Below, piece after piece: positions 27,320 to 36,023 of a DNA stretch of 64,000 nt (the first letter of the stretch is position 1; every line of letters starts with the position of its first letter). A program made the position numbers and the translations under genes. This stretch comes from Ianthella basta (lineage: Eukaryota; Porifera; Demospongiae; Verongiida; Ianthellidae). The DNA lies in contig OZ025878.1 of NCBI GenBank assembly GCA_964019415.1, positions 3,414,512 to 3,478,511 on the forward strand. Direction: 5' to 3'. Under the pieces are notes generated by a model that was not told the origin of the DNA, did not search any database, and was given only the letters and a program-made list of their open reading frames with translations.

Positions 27320-28462
27320 CATGTGTGTTTGTGTGTGGCTGTTCTGGTGACTTGAAACTCTTGCAAACCCAACAGTCTATTGCATCTTTATGTATATTTC
27401 AGGTCATCAGCATTGCTGTATCCCAAACTTTCTGAACTTAGTCTACTGAACATTCATGTGGAGATTGCTACCAAGTAGTTCGAGTCAGGGGCGCCCCGGC
27501 ACCCCACGAGTTTTTTAAACTTGAAATACTTGTTTCTTAAGCTTTCACAGAGTTTGGCATACACTTGGTCAAGCTTCACTTAGTCGCCTCCCACATCCCA
27601 GCTGGAGCCAGCCAGTGGAATGTAGCACACCGCAACAAAAAACACCTTGTTTACCTCCTGCTTCTCAAACTTCACCCACATGGCATCTTCAATCTCAACA
27701 TTAACAATCTCTACTGGCCAGGTGTGTTTGACCAGCGAGCCCACACCACCTGATCCCCTCACAGCATTTTTGTTCAGCTGACCTCCAGCTGACCTATATG
27801 ACCATGGTTAAATCAATAAAAGAGTGACACAGATGGAAAATAGTATACTATGAATGCCTCGCAGGGCCGAGGAGTCATATGATATTGTTGTGAACATTTT
27901 CGTTCTTTGCCTGCCTTTGATGTGTTTCAGCGCTGTTTAGAAGGAAAGCGGCAAGGCGATTCACAGTGTATGCTCCACGTTTAATTGTGTCGTGCAGAAA
28001 GGCCGTAGGAAGAACAAAATCAAGATTGTAGCTATCTTAGTGATGAATTACCTTCAGGTTACCTTGCACTACATGAGCAAACCACACCTGTGCACTAGTC
28101 TCGCAGAGCCAGGCTGCCACTACACCGTCTCCCGACGCAGTGATGGTCTGGAATCGCGAAACTAGTTATTACATCTTACGACTACTCGGTACGTATACGT
28201 GCAGTCTTACTTGGGATCTCACGCTGAAGAGTGTTCCAATCGCCAGGGCTTAAAGTAGCGTACTAATTCAGATATGTGACTGTGAGTTCGTAGCTACCGA
28301 CAAGGCATCTATAGCTAACTGTAGCTAATCAAACTACACATAACGATTAATATACTCTTAAAACTAACTATCACAACCAAACACAGGACGCTTACCTTGG
28401 CCTTCACATGTCAAGAACAAGACGCAGCTGAGCGAAAAGAGGAACGTCCAAACGTTTGCCAT
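16374..28462 (-). CDS. SRCR gene 2: four-SRCR membrane protein with PPAY-repeat tail
   Basis: Predicted 661-aa type I membrane protein from six coding exons: 28462-28396, 23721-23404, 23292-22966, 20639-20313, 20132-19803 and 16990-16374. All introns are phase 1 with GT-AG ends and the total (1986 nt) is in frame. Order: signal peptide (1-22), SRCR b, a, b, a (about 23-456), membrane helix and a long Pro/Tyr-rich tail. The repeated b-a order suggests duplication of a two-exon block within the gene. The tail has six PPAY motifs and one PPSY, the consensus bound by WW domains, so coupling to WW-domain proteins (for example NEDD4-type ubiquitin ligases) is a reasonable inference. Intron 1 is 4.7 kb and filled with LINE and other repeat fragments. 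An alternative is that the b-a pairs are used in different isoforms. Confidence 0.77.
17185..17469. mobile_element. MITE-like element with 14-bp terminal inverted repeats
   Basis: CTGGGTGTTCACAC at 17185-17198 is matched in inverse orientation at 17456-17469 with one mismatch. The 285-bp interior has no ORF. No clear target-site duplication. Confidence 0.55.
17558..17606. repeat. Perfect 23-bp-arm hairpin
   Basis: CAACACTACCTGAATACCCA plus CCC, a TTT loop, and the exact reverse complement. Sequence following the hairpin (TTTGAGCGTTTAACC) reappears, degraded, at about 31480-31550, so this is the tip of a dispersed fold-back family. Confidence 0.9.
17958..18003. repeat. Interleaved TGATGTCA/TGACATCA palindromes
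   Basis: AGTGATGTCAC and GTGACATCACT-like units alternate four times in 46 bp. The units resemble imperfect CRE/ATF sites, but their tight packing suggests a short tandem palindrome rather than a tested enhancer. Confidence 0.6.
18003..18180. repeat. Degenerate tandem repeat, about 35-bp unit
   Basis: About five units of the form CAGCACTCAGCTAGAGTGCTCATACAA... with substitutions. It directly precedes the 18250-18555 minisatellite. Confidence 0.75.
18250..18555. repeat. Minisatellite, about 18-20-bp unit
   Basis: About 15 degenerate copies of a unit near GAGGCAGCGCGTGGAGTGA. The CG-rich units contrast with the AT-rich surroundings. No frame stays open across it. Confidence 0.85.
19034..19192 (-). 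CDS. Small coding-like ORF, 52 aa
   Basis: ATG at 19192, stop TAG at 19034-19036. The predicted peptide contains TEKAWIKMFEGVEKG and LADIQSKTGISRRRLKH, with a normal amino-acid mix and a basic end that could be helix-turn-helix-like. It lies in gene 2 intron 5 on the same strand. It may be a repeat-borne exon or a chance ORF; I do not recognise it. Confidence 0.25.
   Translation of the reverse strand: MAGEGSTILALSEKSVGATEKAWIKMFEGVEKGTLADIQSKTGISRRRLKHT
19803..20132 (-). CDS. Gene 2 exon 5: SRCR domain 4 (a-type)
   Basis: 330 bp, phase 1-1, acceptor tttgcag and donor [37 protein letters not shown] and [17 protein letters not shown]. Six cysteines. Very close to the a-type exon of gene 4 (39288-39617). 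Confidence 0.95.
20313..20639 (-). CDS. Gene 2 exon 4: SRCR domain 3 (b-type)
   Basis: 327 bp, phase 1-1, acceptor attccag and donor G|GTAAGT. It starts [20 protein letters not shown], then [20 protein letters not shown] and [12 protein letters not shown] 180-bp intron separates it from its a-type partner. Confidence 0.95.
21045..21371. mobile_element. Non-autonomous DNA transposon (MITE) with TAAAC target duplication
   Basis: CAGGGGCGTAGGAAG at the left and CTTCCTACGCCACTG at the right are inverted ends with one mismatch. Both sides are flanked by TAAAC (21040-21044 and 21372-21376), a candidate 5-bp target-site duplication. The right part is a G/C-rich fold-back. No transposase. It sits in gene 2 intron 3. 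Confidence 0.85.
22966..23292 (-). CDS. Gene 2 exon 3: SRCR domain 2 (a-type)
   Basis: 327 bp, phase 1-1, acceptor tgtacag and donor [26 protein letters not shown] lacks the Gln found before FGGR in other a-type exons, a clean one-codon deletion. It ends CGHSEDVGIEC. Six cysteines. Confidence 0.95.
23404..23721 (-). CDS. Gene 2 exon 2: SRCR domain 1 (b-type)
   Basis: 318 bp, phase 1-1, acceptor accatag and donor [24 protein letters not shown], then [20 protein letters not shown] and [11 protein letters not shown]. The intron to its a-type partner is 111 bp. Confidence 0.95.
24762..25690 (-). mobile_element. Decayed LINE fragment: linker and first reverse-transcriptase blocks
   Basis: Three minus-strand frames follow one another: KKFWRSIRRVN...VLDEDGKLRTDEEAVEVWAKHF (pre-RT linker), then ILEDVQWALHRVRKGADPRQDEVVADMM...LFQLCWEFSIVPLVWK (early RT), then STVIPVPKK...CKVDKFCGISLWSI (RT motif 1-2). 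The order and wording match non-LTR retrotransposon ORF2 proteins. Frameshifts join the frames and the catalytic YADD region is missing, so it is dead. Inserted in gene 2 intron 1 in the gene's own orientation. Confidence 0.85.
25749..25760 (+). promoter_or_regulatory. YY1-like box CAAGATGGCGGC
   Basis: Exact match to the CAAGATGGCGGC form of the YY1 recognition sequence, with the ATG inside it opening a 27-codon frame. Weaker versions occur at about 25948-25958 (AAAATGGCGGC) and 26386-26397 (CAAGATGGCGAC). In animals such boxes often overlap transcription starts of broadly expressed genes; whether this one drives anything is unknown. Confidence 0.4.
26337..26372. repeat. (TG)n microsatellite
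   Basis: About 18 uninterrupted TG units between two YY1-like boxes. Confidence 0.95.
26953..27136. repeat. Minisatellite, CATATGCATACACA-type unit
   Basis: About nine degenerate units of 14-24 bp around CC(C)TATGCATACACAC. In gene 2 intron 1. Confidence 0.8.
27277..27317. repeat. (GT)n microsatellite
   Basis: About 20 GT units. Confidence 0.95.
27545..27790 (-). mobile_element. Decayed LINE fragment: endonuclease domain piece
   Basis: The frame 27762-27580 contains GSGGVGSLVKHTW, DAMWVKFE and VFFVAVCYIPLAGSS, the pattern of the apurinic-type endonuclease domain of non-LTR retrotransposons (GGVGxLVK...WVK...VAVCYIPP). It is short and isolated, on the same strand as the RT fragment at 24762-25690, and could come from the same family. 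Confidence 0.75.
28396..28462 (-). CDS. Gene 2 exon 1: signal peptide
   Basis: 67 bp from ATG at 28462; 22 residues starting MANVWTFLFSLSCVLF and ending LTCEGQ, donor G|GTAAGC in phase 1. Nearly the same as the gene 4 signal exon, including the intron start (GTAAGCGTCC). Confidence 0.87.
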
Positions 28463-28520
28463 ACCTTCAATGATGGAGCAAGAGTCACGCCCACACATAC
28501 CATATGTCACGAGGCATGTA

Positions 28521-28528
28521 TGACGTCA
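28521..28528. promoter_or_regulatory. CRE palindrome TGACGTCA upstream of gene 2
   Basis: A full CREB/ATF consensus 59 bp upstream of the gene 2 ATG. Gene 4 has the same palindrome 89 bp upstream of its ATG (42344-42351). An inverted CCAAT box (GATTGG, 28609-28614) lies further up. Functional use is inferred, not shown. Confidence 0.45.
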
Positions 28529-28649
28529 TCACTTGGATGGCGCGTTTCCACAAGCTGTTGCAATGCATTTGTTAGCAGCCTGCTGCTTGGTGATGATCGA
28601 GGCAGCATGATTGGTTTTCCTCCCATGCATAAAGTCTCACACAGGCCTA

Positions 28650-28925
28650 TATAGGGTTGAATGGGGTCTCCTTGTTTAAAGGGTGCAGTGTTCCAACAGC
28701 CGTTGGGGGATAGGCAGGAGGGAGCGTGTCACCTGATGGGGGGTATGCCAGAGGCACTGTTCCACCAGCTGATGGAGAATAGGAAGGGGGGGGGGGGGGG
28801 GGTGTAAGTGGCAGGGTACGGAGCATAGCCACCCTGAGGTGTGGGATCATAGTTTGGTTTGTAGTCAGGTTGTTGAGTGCCCTGAGGCTCTTTTGATGAA
28901 GTTAACTGGATGACAATGGCCATCT
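28650..28925 (-). pseudogene. Detached tail fragment of an SRCR TM/tail exon
   Basis: The minus strand encodes QPDYKPNYDPTPQGGYAPYP then, in a shifted frame, SAGGTVPLAYPPSGDTLPPA, closely matching the gene 4 tail. A run of 17 G (28786-28802) replaces the TASPSYPP region and breaks the frame. No membrane helix is attached. It lies between gene 3's stop codon and gene 2's start. Confidence 0.9.
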
Positions 28926-29178
28926 AGTGTAGGTGCATGACTATCGTTGGCCACAACGTGCGTTTGTGTAGTGGTTGTATTGGAACTCGCGATTGACAAT
29001 GATTCTTTTAGCACTTAAATCACTAGTGCAGCTCAACAGCACAACTACGACATGTGGCACAGTCATGCACTATCACCATAAAAGGTAAGGTAAAGTCACA
29101 TGACTAATGAATCTAGTTATCACTACACAGCTGTTTACACAAATATGTTTGTTCTATGTTCAGGTAAGAGTGCTATAG

Positions 29179-29342
29179 TCAACAGGTTGCCCTAGTGGTG
29201 CTGGTGGTAGAGTGTCTGTTCTTCCTCTTCCTCTTCTGACAGTAGTAGCAAGCAACGACACACGCAAACACGGTTAAGCCAAAGCAAATTCCTCCAAATA
29301 TCACGCCACCCATTATTGCAGCAGCAAAGGCTGAGAAATCCA
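29179..29342 (-). CDS. Gene 3 exon 4: TM helix and short tail
   Basis: 164 bp; acceptor ctttacag before 29342, stop TGA at 29179-29181. Reads DFSAFAAAIMGGVIFGGICF, then TVFACVVACYYC and a basic QKRKRKNRHS end. The helix is glycine-rich like its paralogues. The correct frame is set by the phase-1 acceptor; an overlapping longer frame is a shadow. Confidence 0.85.
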
Positions 29343-32300
29343 CTGTAAAGTGAACGAAAGGGACAGAGAAAGGAAGACATCAACACAGTAATAAACCTGA
29401 CAAATATTATAATAGTTATCATGAAACTCTATAAATCTAGCAAATTTGGGCATATTAATACATTAACATTTATTGTTGCTCTTGTTACAGTTATGTAAAT
29501 TAACCGAGAGATTAACATGGACATGTGGGTGTCATAATATTAATACTGCCATCAGTTGCTTTAAATCTTGTGAGAGATGCCACATGAATTGGAATGATGT
29601 ATAATAAGTTATTTGATGCCGAAACAAGAAGTTAACTATGATTCAAGAACTATGTATGCCAACGTATTGTGTAGCAATCACACAAAATTATGTATATTGA
29701 AGTTTCAACAATGAATGCATAATAATTATTATGTACACAAAAGTGACACATCATGCAAGGACTTTAAATTTGTGCAAGTTATATCTGTATATCAAGCGTG
29801 CCTCACTTCTAGTACAGACAATTCCAACATCCTCACTGTGGACACAGTTATGATTTCCAATACCACGATGGTTGCAGTCAATAAGCCGTGACTCTGACCC
29901 ACTGCACCCCACATCATCCAGCCAGATGGTCTGAGAAGATGATCCAGAGCCAAACTGGGACGACCTACCGCCATTGGCACTAACAAATCCCATTTGTCTA
30001 CAAGCAACTGCTGCATCAGAAGGGCCCCAGCTATCATCACAGACTGTTCCCCATCTGCTATTATAGTAGAGCTCAAGACGGCCTCCAAACTGAATGCTCC
30101 CTGTGTTCACAATTCTCAGTGAGCCATTGCTGATGGCTGTAATGAAGGGAAACTGCTGCATCACATGTCATCAAATAGTTACAGTGCTGGAAAGCGATGT
30201 GTTGCATGGCAATTGACCGTTAAGGCATGCACTTACCACTGCTAGAGCAGATCACGGATGCATCTTCAGAGTGGGAACAAGAAGCATTACTGCTGCTGCA
30301 ACCATCCAGGCTACTCTCATTTCCAATGCAGGAAAATTCCCTCTCCCACTGTCCACCTGATCCCTGGCCAAAGGCAGCTGCTTGTATTGCCAGTATGGCA
30401 TATCCATATCTCAACTGCCGACAGACCACCTCTGCTTCTTTGATGTCCCATGAGTCATCACACACAGTCTGCCACTCCCCACTGCGGTAGACCTCCACAC
30501 GTCCTTCATACTGGTTTCTACCACCAACAAGACGAATGGTGGAGGAGTTGCCCAAAGGAGTGGATATTGTGTCTACCACAAATAGTGATAGAAACAGAAT
30601 TAATATAGTTATGTAGCATGCAGTTCATACCACATTGTTAGCATGACATGGGAATTAACTTAGTCATAGTATGCTATATCAAATGTAAGCCTCATGCAAT
30701 CCAATATGGCATGTATATAACACTATAGGATCTCTTTTGCATCACTCGCTGTGACCACAAATCAGCGGCAATAATTGGTGATACCTGTACGTAATGTGGT
30801 TACTATACAATGAGTGAAAGAACGTTATTGAACTTATAGCTAATATTCAAATGAAACACAAGTGAAAATGTGGCAGAAGTGGTATTTCATATTCGTTCAA
30901 ACATGTGATACCGTAACGTAACCATTAGCGCTTTTTCTTGTGTTGTAAGCAACTGATGGTTAGAGACAGACTGCATGTAATATGGACTCAGGCACATTTA
31001 CTACATCAAAATGAGCACGTCGATTAAAAGGGAGAGATGAAGCCAACATCTTGCATAATTTTCTAAGTATGTACGCTAATAAGGTTCCTTGATTGCAAGT
31101 GGGTTCTATCATCTTGGTTTTCCTACAATGAATTTTAGACATAACACTATACAAAGGGCTGTGTGGAGATGGCTATATAGAGTGCATGGATGCATCTGTG
31201 CATCTGGAGGAAACTCCAGCCCTGATTTGGTCAGCATCTTGTGCAACAGCAAAGGCGGAAGCGTACAGGTATATATAGTTAAAGGGGTTGTAGTTACACT
31301 CACTCTGGGCAGCCCCACACAGGTGGTTTTAAATTTGCTGCCATGTACAACTGAAGATTATCCCTTTCAGAAGGCAGTTGTAATAATAACCGAAACTGCA
31401 TTGTAATTAACTATTGGCGAATTTCCTGATTGCGTGCAATTATAATATATAGACTTGTTATAATACCAACAATTATAGCTGAATACCTGCCTTTTGGGTG
31501 GGTTCACAGTCTACAGTTCAAAATTTGAGCGTTGAACCAACCAAAACTGTTCACTTGATTGGGAACATTCCATAGACTCACTCTGTGAAAATCCATGCGT
31601 ACAGAAGTTATTTATGTTAATCCATTTCGTCTAAAGGAGTCTAGCGACAAAGGCGCCATAACTGCTTTATTAAGTCACCTCCCAGATTGCCATGATATAC
31701 TCTTCCAAGTTTGGTGAAGATAATTGAAAGAGTTTCCTAACATTAAAACACAATCTCTTAGATGTGGCAGCGACTGTAAAAGTGTCAAGAACTCGGACGG
31801 ACCAACTTTAAACCAAAGTTCTGCTAGACCATGCTATTCTCACTATGCCTCTTTGTAAGGGACATGGATGGAGGGCACAGATAGCTGCAGTGCTTTATAG
31901 CATACCCGCAGTTACTGCAGCGGCTATAAGGCACTGTTGTGGCAGAAGGCAGCTCACTCGACCACATTACGTGAACCATCTGAAGGAAATTTGAAGGGTA
32001 TATAACTGTGTGCGCTTAAAAGCTTTGCACGCTATAGACCGTTAGCAAAGGTTTGCGTACAGTTCGTCGGGCTCACCAAGTTCTACGACGCTCTTGTCAC
32101 TTCGCTGAAACAGCGAACTGAAGTCCTTCAACGGGGGTGTGAACTAAGTCGCCTTAGTTCACACGACGCTTTCAATCGTGGCCGAAGACGTACAGAAAGC
32201 AGCGGGAGAGCACCCTGTAGCTAGCTAGCTAGTTACCATCCCTACATAGAGAGTACCATCTTACTCTCTGATCCATAAGTCTTAGATTATGTAAACTGGG

Positions 32301-32532
32301 ATGATGATGCATGTAGGGCGCAAGCAGTTGTGCATCCTATACACTAAACTTAGTCTAAACTACGTATGTATTCATATAGGTCATGCACCTGAGAGAACAT
32401 GCATACAATTGCTTATAACACATATGCCTATAGCTAACTATAGGACTCACGATTCTGTGCCATAATAGAATGAACCAATCCTACCAGTATCACCAAGTTG
32501 TACACTGCTGTCACAGGACGTTCAGTTGCCAT
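29179..32532 (-). CDS. SRCR gene 3: two-SRCR membrane protein with short basic tail
   Basis: Predicted 303-aa type I membrane protein from four exons: 32532-32451, 30572-30237, 30136-29807 and 29342-29179. Phases are all 1 and the total (912 nt) is in frame. It has a signal peptide unrelated in sequence to those of genes 1, 2, 4 and 5, a b-a SRCR pair (about residues 28-249), one membrane helix and a tail of about 20 basic/Ser-Thr residues with no PPxY motif. It therefore looks like a family member that has lost or never had the WW-binding tail. The first exon is the least certain part: it is placed by its hydrophobic core, donor and phase only. Intron 1 (1.9 kb) contains the second copy of the 14.1-kb dispersed repeat. 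Confidence 0.72.
29807..30136 (-). CDS. Gene 3 exon 3: SRCR domain 2 (a-type)
   Basis: 330 bp, phase 1-1, acceptor cattacag and donor A|GTGAGG. ISNGSLRIVNTGSIQFGGRL and [20 protein letters not shown]. Residues SANGGRSSQFGSG replace the SVSVSDSSQFGSG seen in gene 2. Six cysteines. Confidence 0.95.
30237..30572 (-). CDS. Gene 3 exon 2: SRCR domain 1 (b-type)
   Basis: 336 bp, phase 1-1, acceptor ggtag and donor G|GTAAGT. It begins TISTPLGNSSTIRLVGG, then [20 protein letters not shown] and [11 protein letters not shown]. The intron to its partner is exactly 100 bp. Confidence 0.95.
31855..32216. repeat. Dispersed duplication, copy 2
   Basis: Same orientation as 14140-14455, with shared blocks such as TGTTGTGGCAGAAGGCAG, TTTGCGTACAG and CTCACCAAGTTCTACG. 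It sits in gene 3 intron 1 close to the signal-peptide exon. It contains an extra inverted motif, GTGTGAACTAAGTCGCCTTA/GTTCACAC. Confidence 0.8.
32451..32532 (-). CDS. Gene 3 exon 1: signal peptide (divergent)
   Basis: 82 bp from ATG at 32532: 27 residues with core VYNLVILVGLVHSIM followed by AQN, then donor C|GTGAGT in phase 1. The charged start (MATERP), hydrophobic core and small residue before the predicted cut are typical. It is the only such exon found between gene 3's SRCR exons and gene 4. Confidence 0.7.
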
Positions 32533-33194
32533 CCTTTGCTTATACTAGAAGACCTTGCGAAGGAATATATAGTATTAAGCAAGTTATGCAACTTACATAT
32601 CAGCAAACAACGTAGCAATAATGTTGGGCAACTGTTAAACAAAGACTGTATAACACAATTACTGCAGGTCATAGTGTTTCTAAAACATGCAAGGTGCCCA
32701 GTATGATTGAGAGTCCAAGTAAGCTAAAGTTCTCACTTGTATGACTAGTACATGCTTCTACTGCCAGTCTCAAGTTGCCAGTCTTGATGAATATTAATTT
32801 TATGTCAAGTCCTTAAGCTTTGTATGTTTTATAGTGATTGCGCTCCTTGGTGGTACACATGTCACAGACACTGTTGGGATTTTGATGGAATTCTTATCTC
32901 TTAAGAAATGTGCTATCAATAGGAGAGCATATGGCTCCTTTAGGGTACGTGCATTCCAGTGCACTTATATAATTATAGCATTGTCACATTTGTAGCTAAC
33001 CCTGCTGCTACAAATATGGAATACTCCTGGAACCAGTAACTTTCCTTATGAGCATATTAAATAGAACCTTGAAAACCATAGCCACATGCACAGTTGTATA
33101 CAATCTGCTAGCCATATGAATGAATGCCACAAGAAAATCCTGAACAATAGCTAGGGCAGTCTATGGTCATCATGAGGGTATACCTTTTGTTGTA

Positions 33195-33859
33195 AGTGGG
33201 ATGTGTAGGAGGCAGTATCTCACCAGCATCTAAGGGGGAATAAGGATGGAGGCTGGGCACTTCCTGTCAGGGGTATCAGGTGGAGACTGTTTTGGCAGCT
33301 GGTGGAGGAAAAGCAGCAGGGAGGGTACCTCCTGCTGCGGGATAGGGGGAGGGTATAGTGTATAGGTGACAGCTAGGGTATATGTGCAGCCACCCTGCAT
33401 GGGATCACAGATTGGGCCTATTCAGGCATTTAGATGCCCTACTGTCCCCTCCATGGCCACTGCAGCTGTCTGCAGGCTAACAATGACCACAACAGCTGCA
33501 GCTGTTTGCACTGTATTTATTCTGGCTGTGCTGTTGCCAGCAGTGTGTTCTTGGCCTTTTCTGCAGCTGGAAACAGCAGCAAACAGAAATGCATGGCGGA
33601 TCTAAAGTGGGATCCAGGGCTGCAAAAGGAACACCCATTTTCTATAGGCTTATGTTAGGATTTTGGGCAGTTGTTAGACCAGAAATATAGTCATGGTGAC
33701 CTATATCAGGGGCACTGTGTGCACCTAACTACTTTTGGAACCCCCCATTCGAGAAATCATAGTTCTGCCGCTGTATAATGCCATGACATTGCAAAGCAGA
33801 TGCACAATCTTCCAGCCACTACATCACACGCTGATCCCCAATGATGGCTGCAGAATTCA
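33195..33859 (-). pseudogene. Decayed TM/tail exon with an internal insertion
   Basis: The 3' acceptor and helix start survive (AATTCTGCAGCCATCATTGG read on the minus strand) and the tail matches the GGTACCTCCTGC and GTGTAAGTGACAG pattern of other tail exons. In-frame stops and a foreign block of about 190 bp (about 33598-33790) interrupt it. The Cys/Ser region before the insertion is most like gene 6. Confidence 0.8.
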
Positions 33860-34044
33860 CTGTAGACAGGAAAATAGAATAATATAAGATGTGTATACAT
33901 TATAGGCCTTTATAATGCATTAAGCCATATCTGATTCATGAGTAGATTCACGGGGTGGGCAATAGACAGCTATACAGTTGGGCAACGGGGGTGAAGGAGA
34001 GCTGCCCAGTTAGGAAGCCCGGAGAGGTGTTTTAACTGGTGGTT

Positions 34045-34080
34045 CACAGTTGCTGACAGACCACTTTAGCAGCTTGTGCA
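34045..34080 (-). pseudogene. SRCR exon relic
   Basis: CAGTTGCTGACAGACCACTT matches the minus-strand code for the VVCRQL core of b- and c-type exons, with nothing recognisable on either side. It lies about 190 bp 5' of the decayed TM exon, the relative position expected for a preceding SRCR exon. Confidence 0.45.
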
Positions 34081-34822
34081 ACAGCAAAGGCAGAAGCAAG
34101 ATGTATTACTTGAGAACATGAAGTTGCCATCAGTGTATGTTGTTGGTAAGTGTTGCTTGGGGGATTGTAAGTGATGAATGGATGAAGGAAATGCTTGAAA
34201 AACCATAGTTGTCAACGATGAAGCTCATAGTGGAGTGTGGGGTTGATTCAAGTTTTGCGTTAACTTTCTGAAGTCAATGAGTGAGAGGAGAATGATGCTG
34301 AAATTGAAGGGTGGAACAGCAGCTTCTCAAATTGATATAGGAAGGTGACATGGGGTGAAGAGGGAGGAGGGACTGTGCAAGAATTGTCATAGCGGGGAGG
34401 TTGAAGATGCCTACCACTAGCGATTGCGCATGCAGTGCTCTGCATGGAATCATTTAAGACAGCCTCTTTTAGAAACCATGAAGTATGTGAAAGAGAGTGA
34501 AGACTTCTCGGTGAATACTGTTGAAGATAAAGTAGCCTTGGTATTATCACGTGCTTGTAAGAACTATCATATTCTGTCATTAGCTCTATGTGGTTAGCTA
34601 GGCTCAATTAGTCTCTATGAACTATACATGTCAGTGAACTGTCACACTTTATTATATTAACCAAATTTCATTTGACATATTATTCATCCATTTTTATGTT
34701 ATGGTGCTATGCATGCACAGTGTTGCATTGGACCATGTGGTATCCTAGTAGTAACTGGTATGGTGCACTTAATAATGAATTGAATTGAATTAAACTGATT
34801 TGCATATGATGTGAGAGGCAAG

Positions 34823-35230
34823 TTGAAAGGTTAATCACTGGATATTACGCCTGACCTACCAACTACACCAGTATTGGTGTCTCAGTTGGCAGGGGGGCAC
34901 GAAACCCTATTGGTTGGCAACCAGTGATCGCCTCCCCCAGTCAGCCAACAAAGATGGAAGAGCCACAGACAGCTGTTTCGCCCTAATTGGGGCTCATCAG
35001 TGTGGCGTACTGATGGTTAATGGTTGGATGACTGGCTGCTTCTGTATCCACCACAAGTTAAACACTTGTGGTTTCAACAGAAACAGACAAGGGAGGTTAC
35101 AGTCATCACGACTGAGGCATTGTCAAAGGGGAATTGCTTTTGCAGTTAGCCACTGTGAGGCAATAGATTGAAAGGTTAATCACTGGATATTACGCCTGAC
35201 CTACCAACTACACCAGTATTGGTGTCTCAG
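34823..35230. repeat. Segment bounded by identical 63-bp direct repeats
   Basis: 34823-34885 and 35168-35230 are identical over 63 bp (TTGAAAGGTTAATCACTGGA...GGTGTCTCAG), separated by 282 bp with no ORF matching a known protein. Options are a very short LTR-like (TRIM/SMART) element or a recent local duplication. Confidence 0.85.
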
Positions 35231-36023
35231 ACTCTATAGAGGCAAGTTCCTTTCATAGTGTGAAACATGCTATCTCTTCATTCTCCCTCAGTGAGATACC
35301 TATATACTTACACAGTAATGGCTGAGAAGTATTTGGTCATACTTAGTGGCACCACATACATGGGTTACAGTGTGTGATCGTTTGTTGCCATATGCATTGC
35401 TACCTATACTGGGGTCCCACTGACTGAGGATCACTATGCCATGCATATCAGGGTCTAGATCAGGATCTCTTATTTCAATTGGGAAAAGATTTAGCCCTAA
35501 GACTACTTCTTAAAGGACCCAGAATATACTCATTCATATGAGAAATGCGTGACACTTGGTGGATTTGGTTATGATCCACATGACAATCAAGCCCTCTGCC
35601 ACTGCATGCTATTTACACTTTCACTGGATTTATTATGTCTTAATACACCAGCCAGCCTGTGCAGCCCTGCATGGGCTGGCCATGAACAATCGCTGTACCG
35701 ACACCCAACATTCGAGATTGGTGCATGATCAGCTGCAGTGATCACCTTGCACAATTAAACATGGACATGCAGCAGTAGTCTACTGCACACTCTTGATATG
35801 AACCATTCTTGCATGACATGACACAAAATGCATGATGCACAAATTGCTGTATGTAAACAAAATTACAGTATCTAATGTATTGGTAGAGTGCATGGTGTGA
35901 ATACATGACTCTTCTACAAGCTCTGATGGACCAATGGAACCCATTATTATTACAAAAAAAACTATAGAGTGCGTGACTTCAGGTTCTCAACTACACTACA
36001 GATCCATCGACACATGGACATAG

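Larger units (their letters stand above)
23722..28395 (-). other. Gene 2 intron 1, repeat-filled
   Basis: 4.7 kb holding LINE RT and endonuclease fragments, a cluster of YY1-like boxes, two TG microsatellites and a CATATGCATACACA-type minisatellite. No SRCR exon is visible. Confidence 0.7.
32533..36023. other. Intergenic region between genes 3 and 4
   Basis: Contains a decayed TM/tail exon (33195-33859), an SRCR relic (about 34045-34080) and a pair of perfect 63-bp direct repeats (34823 and 35168). Nothing else is recognised. Confidence 0.65.

Noticed and set aside
29192-29422. Minus-strand ORF with an Glu-rich end over gene 3's TM exon
   Set aside because: It is one frame off; using the acceptor at 29342 in phase 1 gives a proper membrane helix and stop at 29179.
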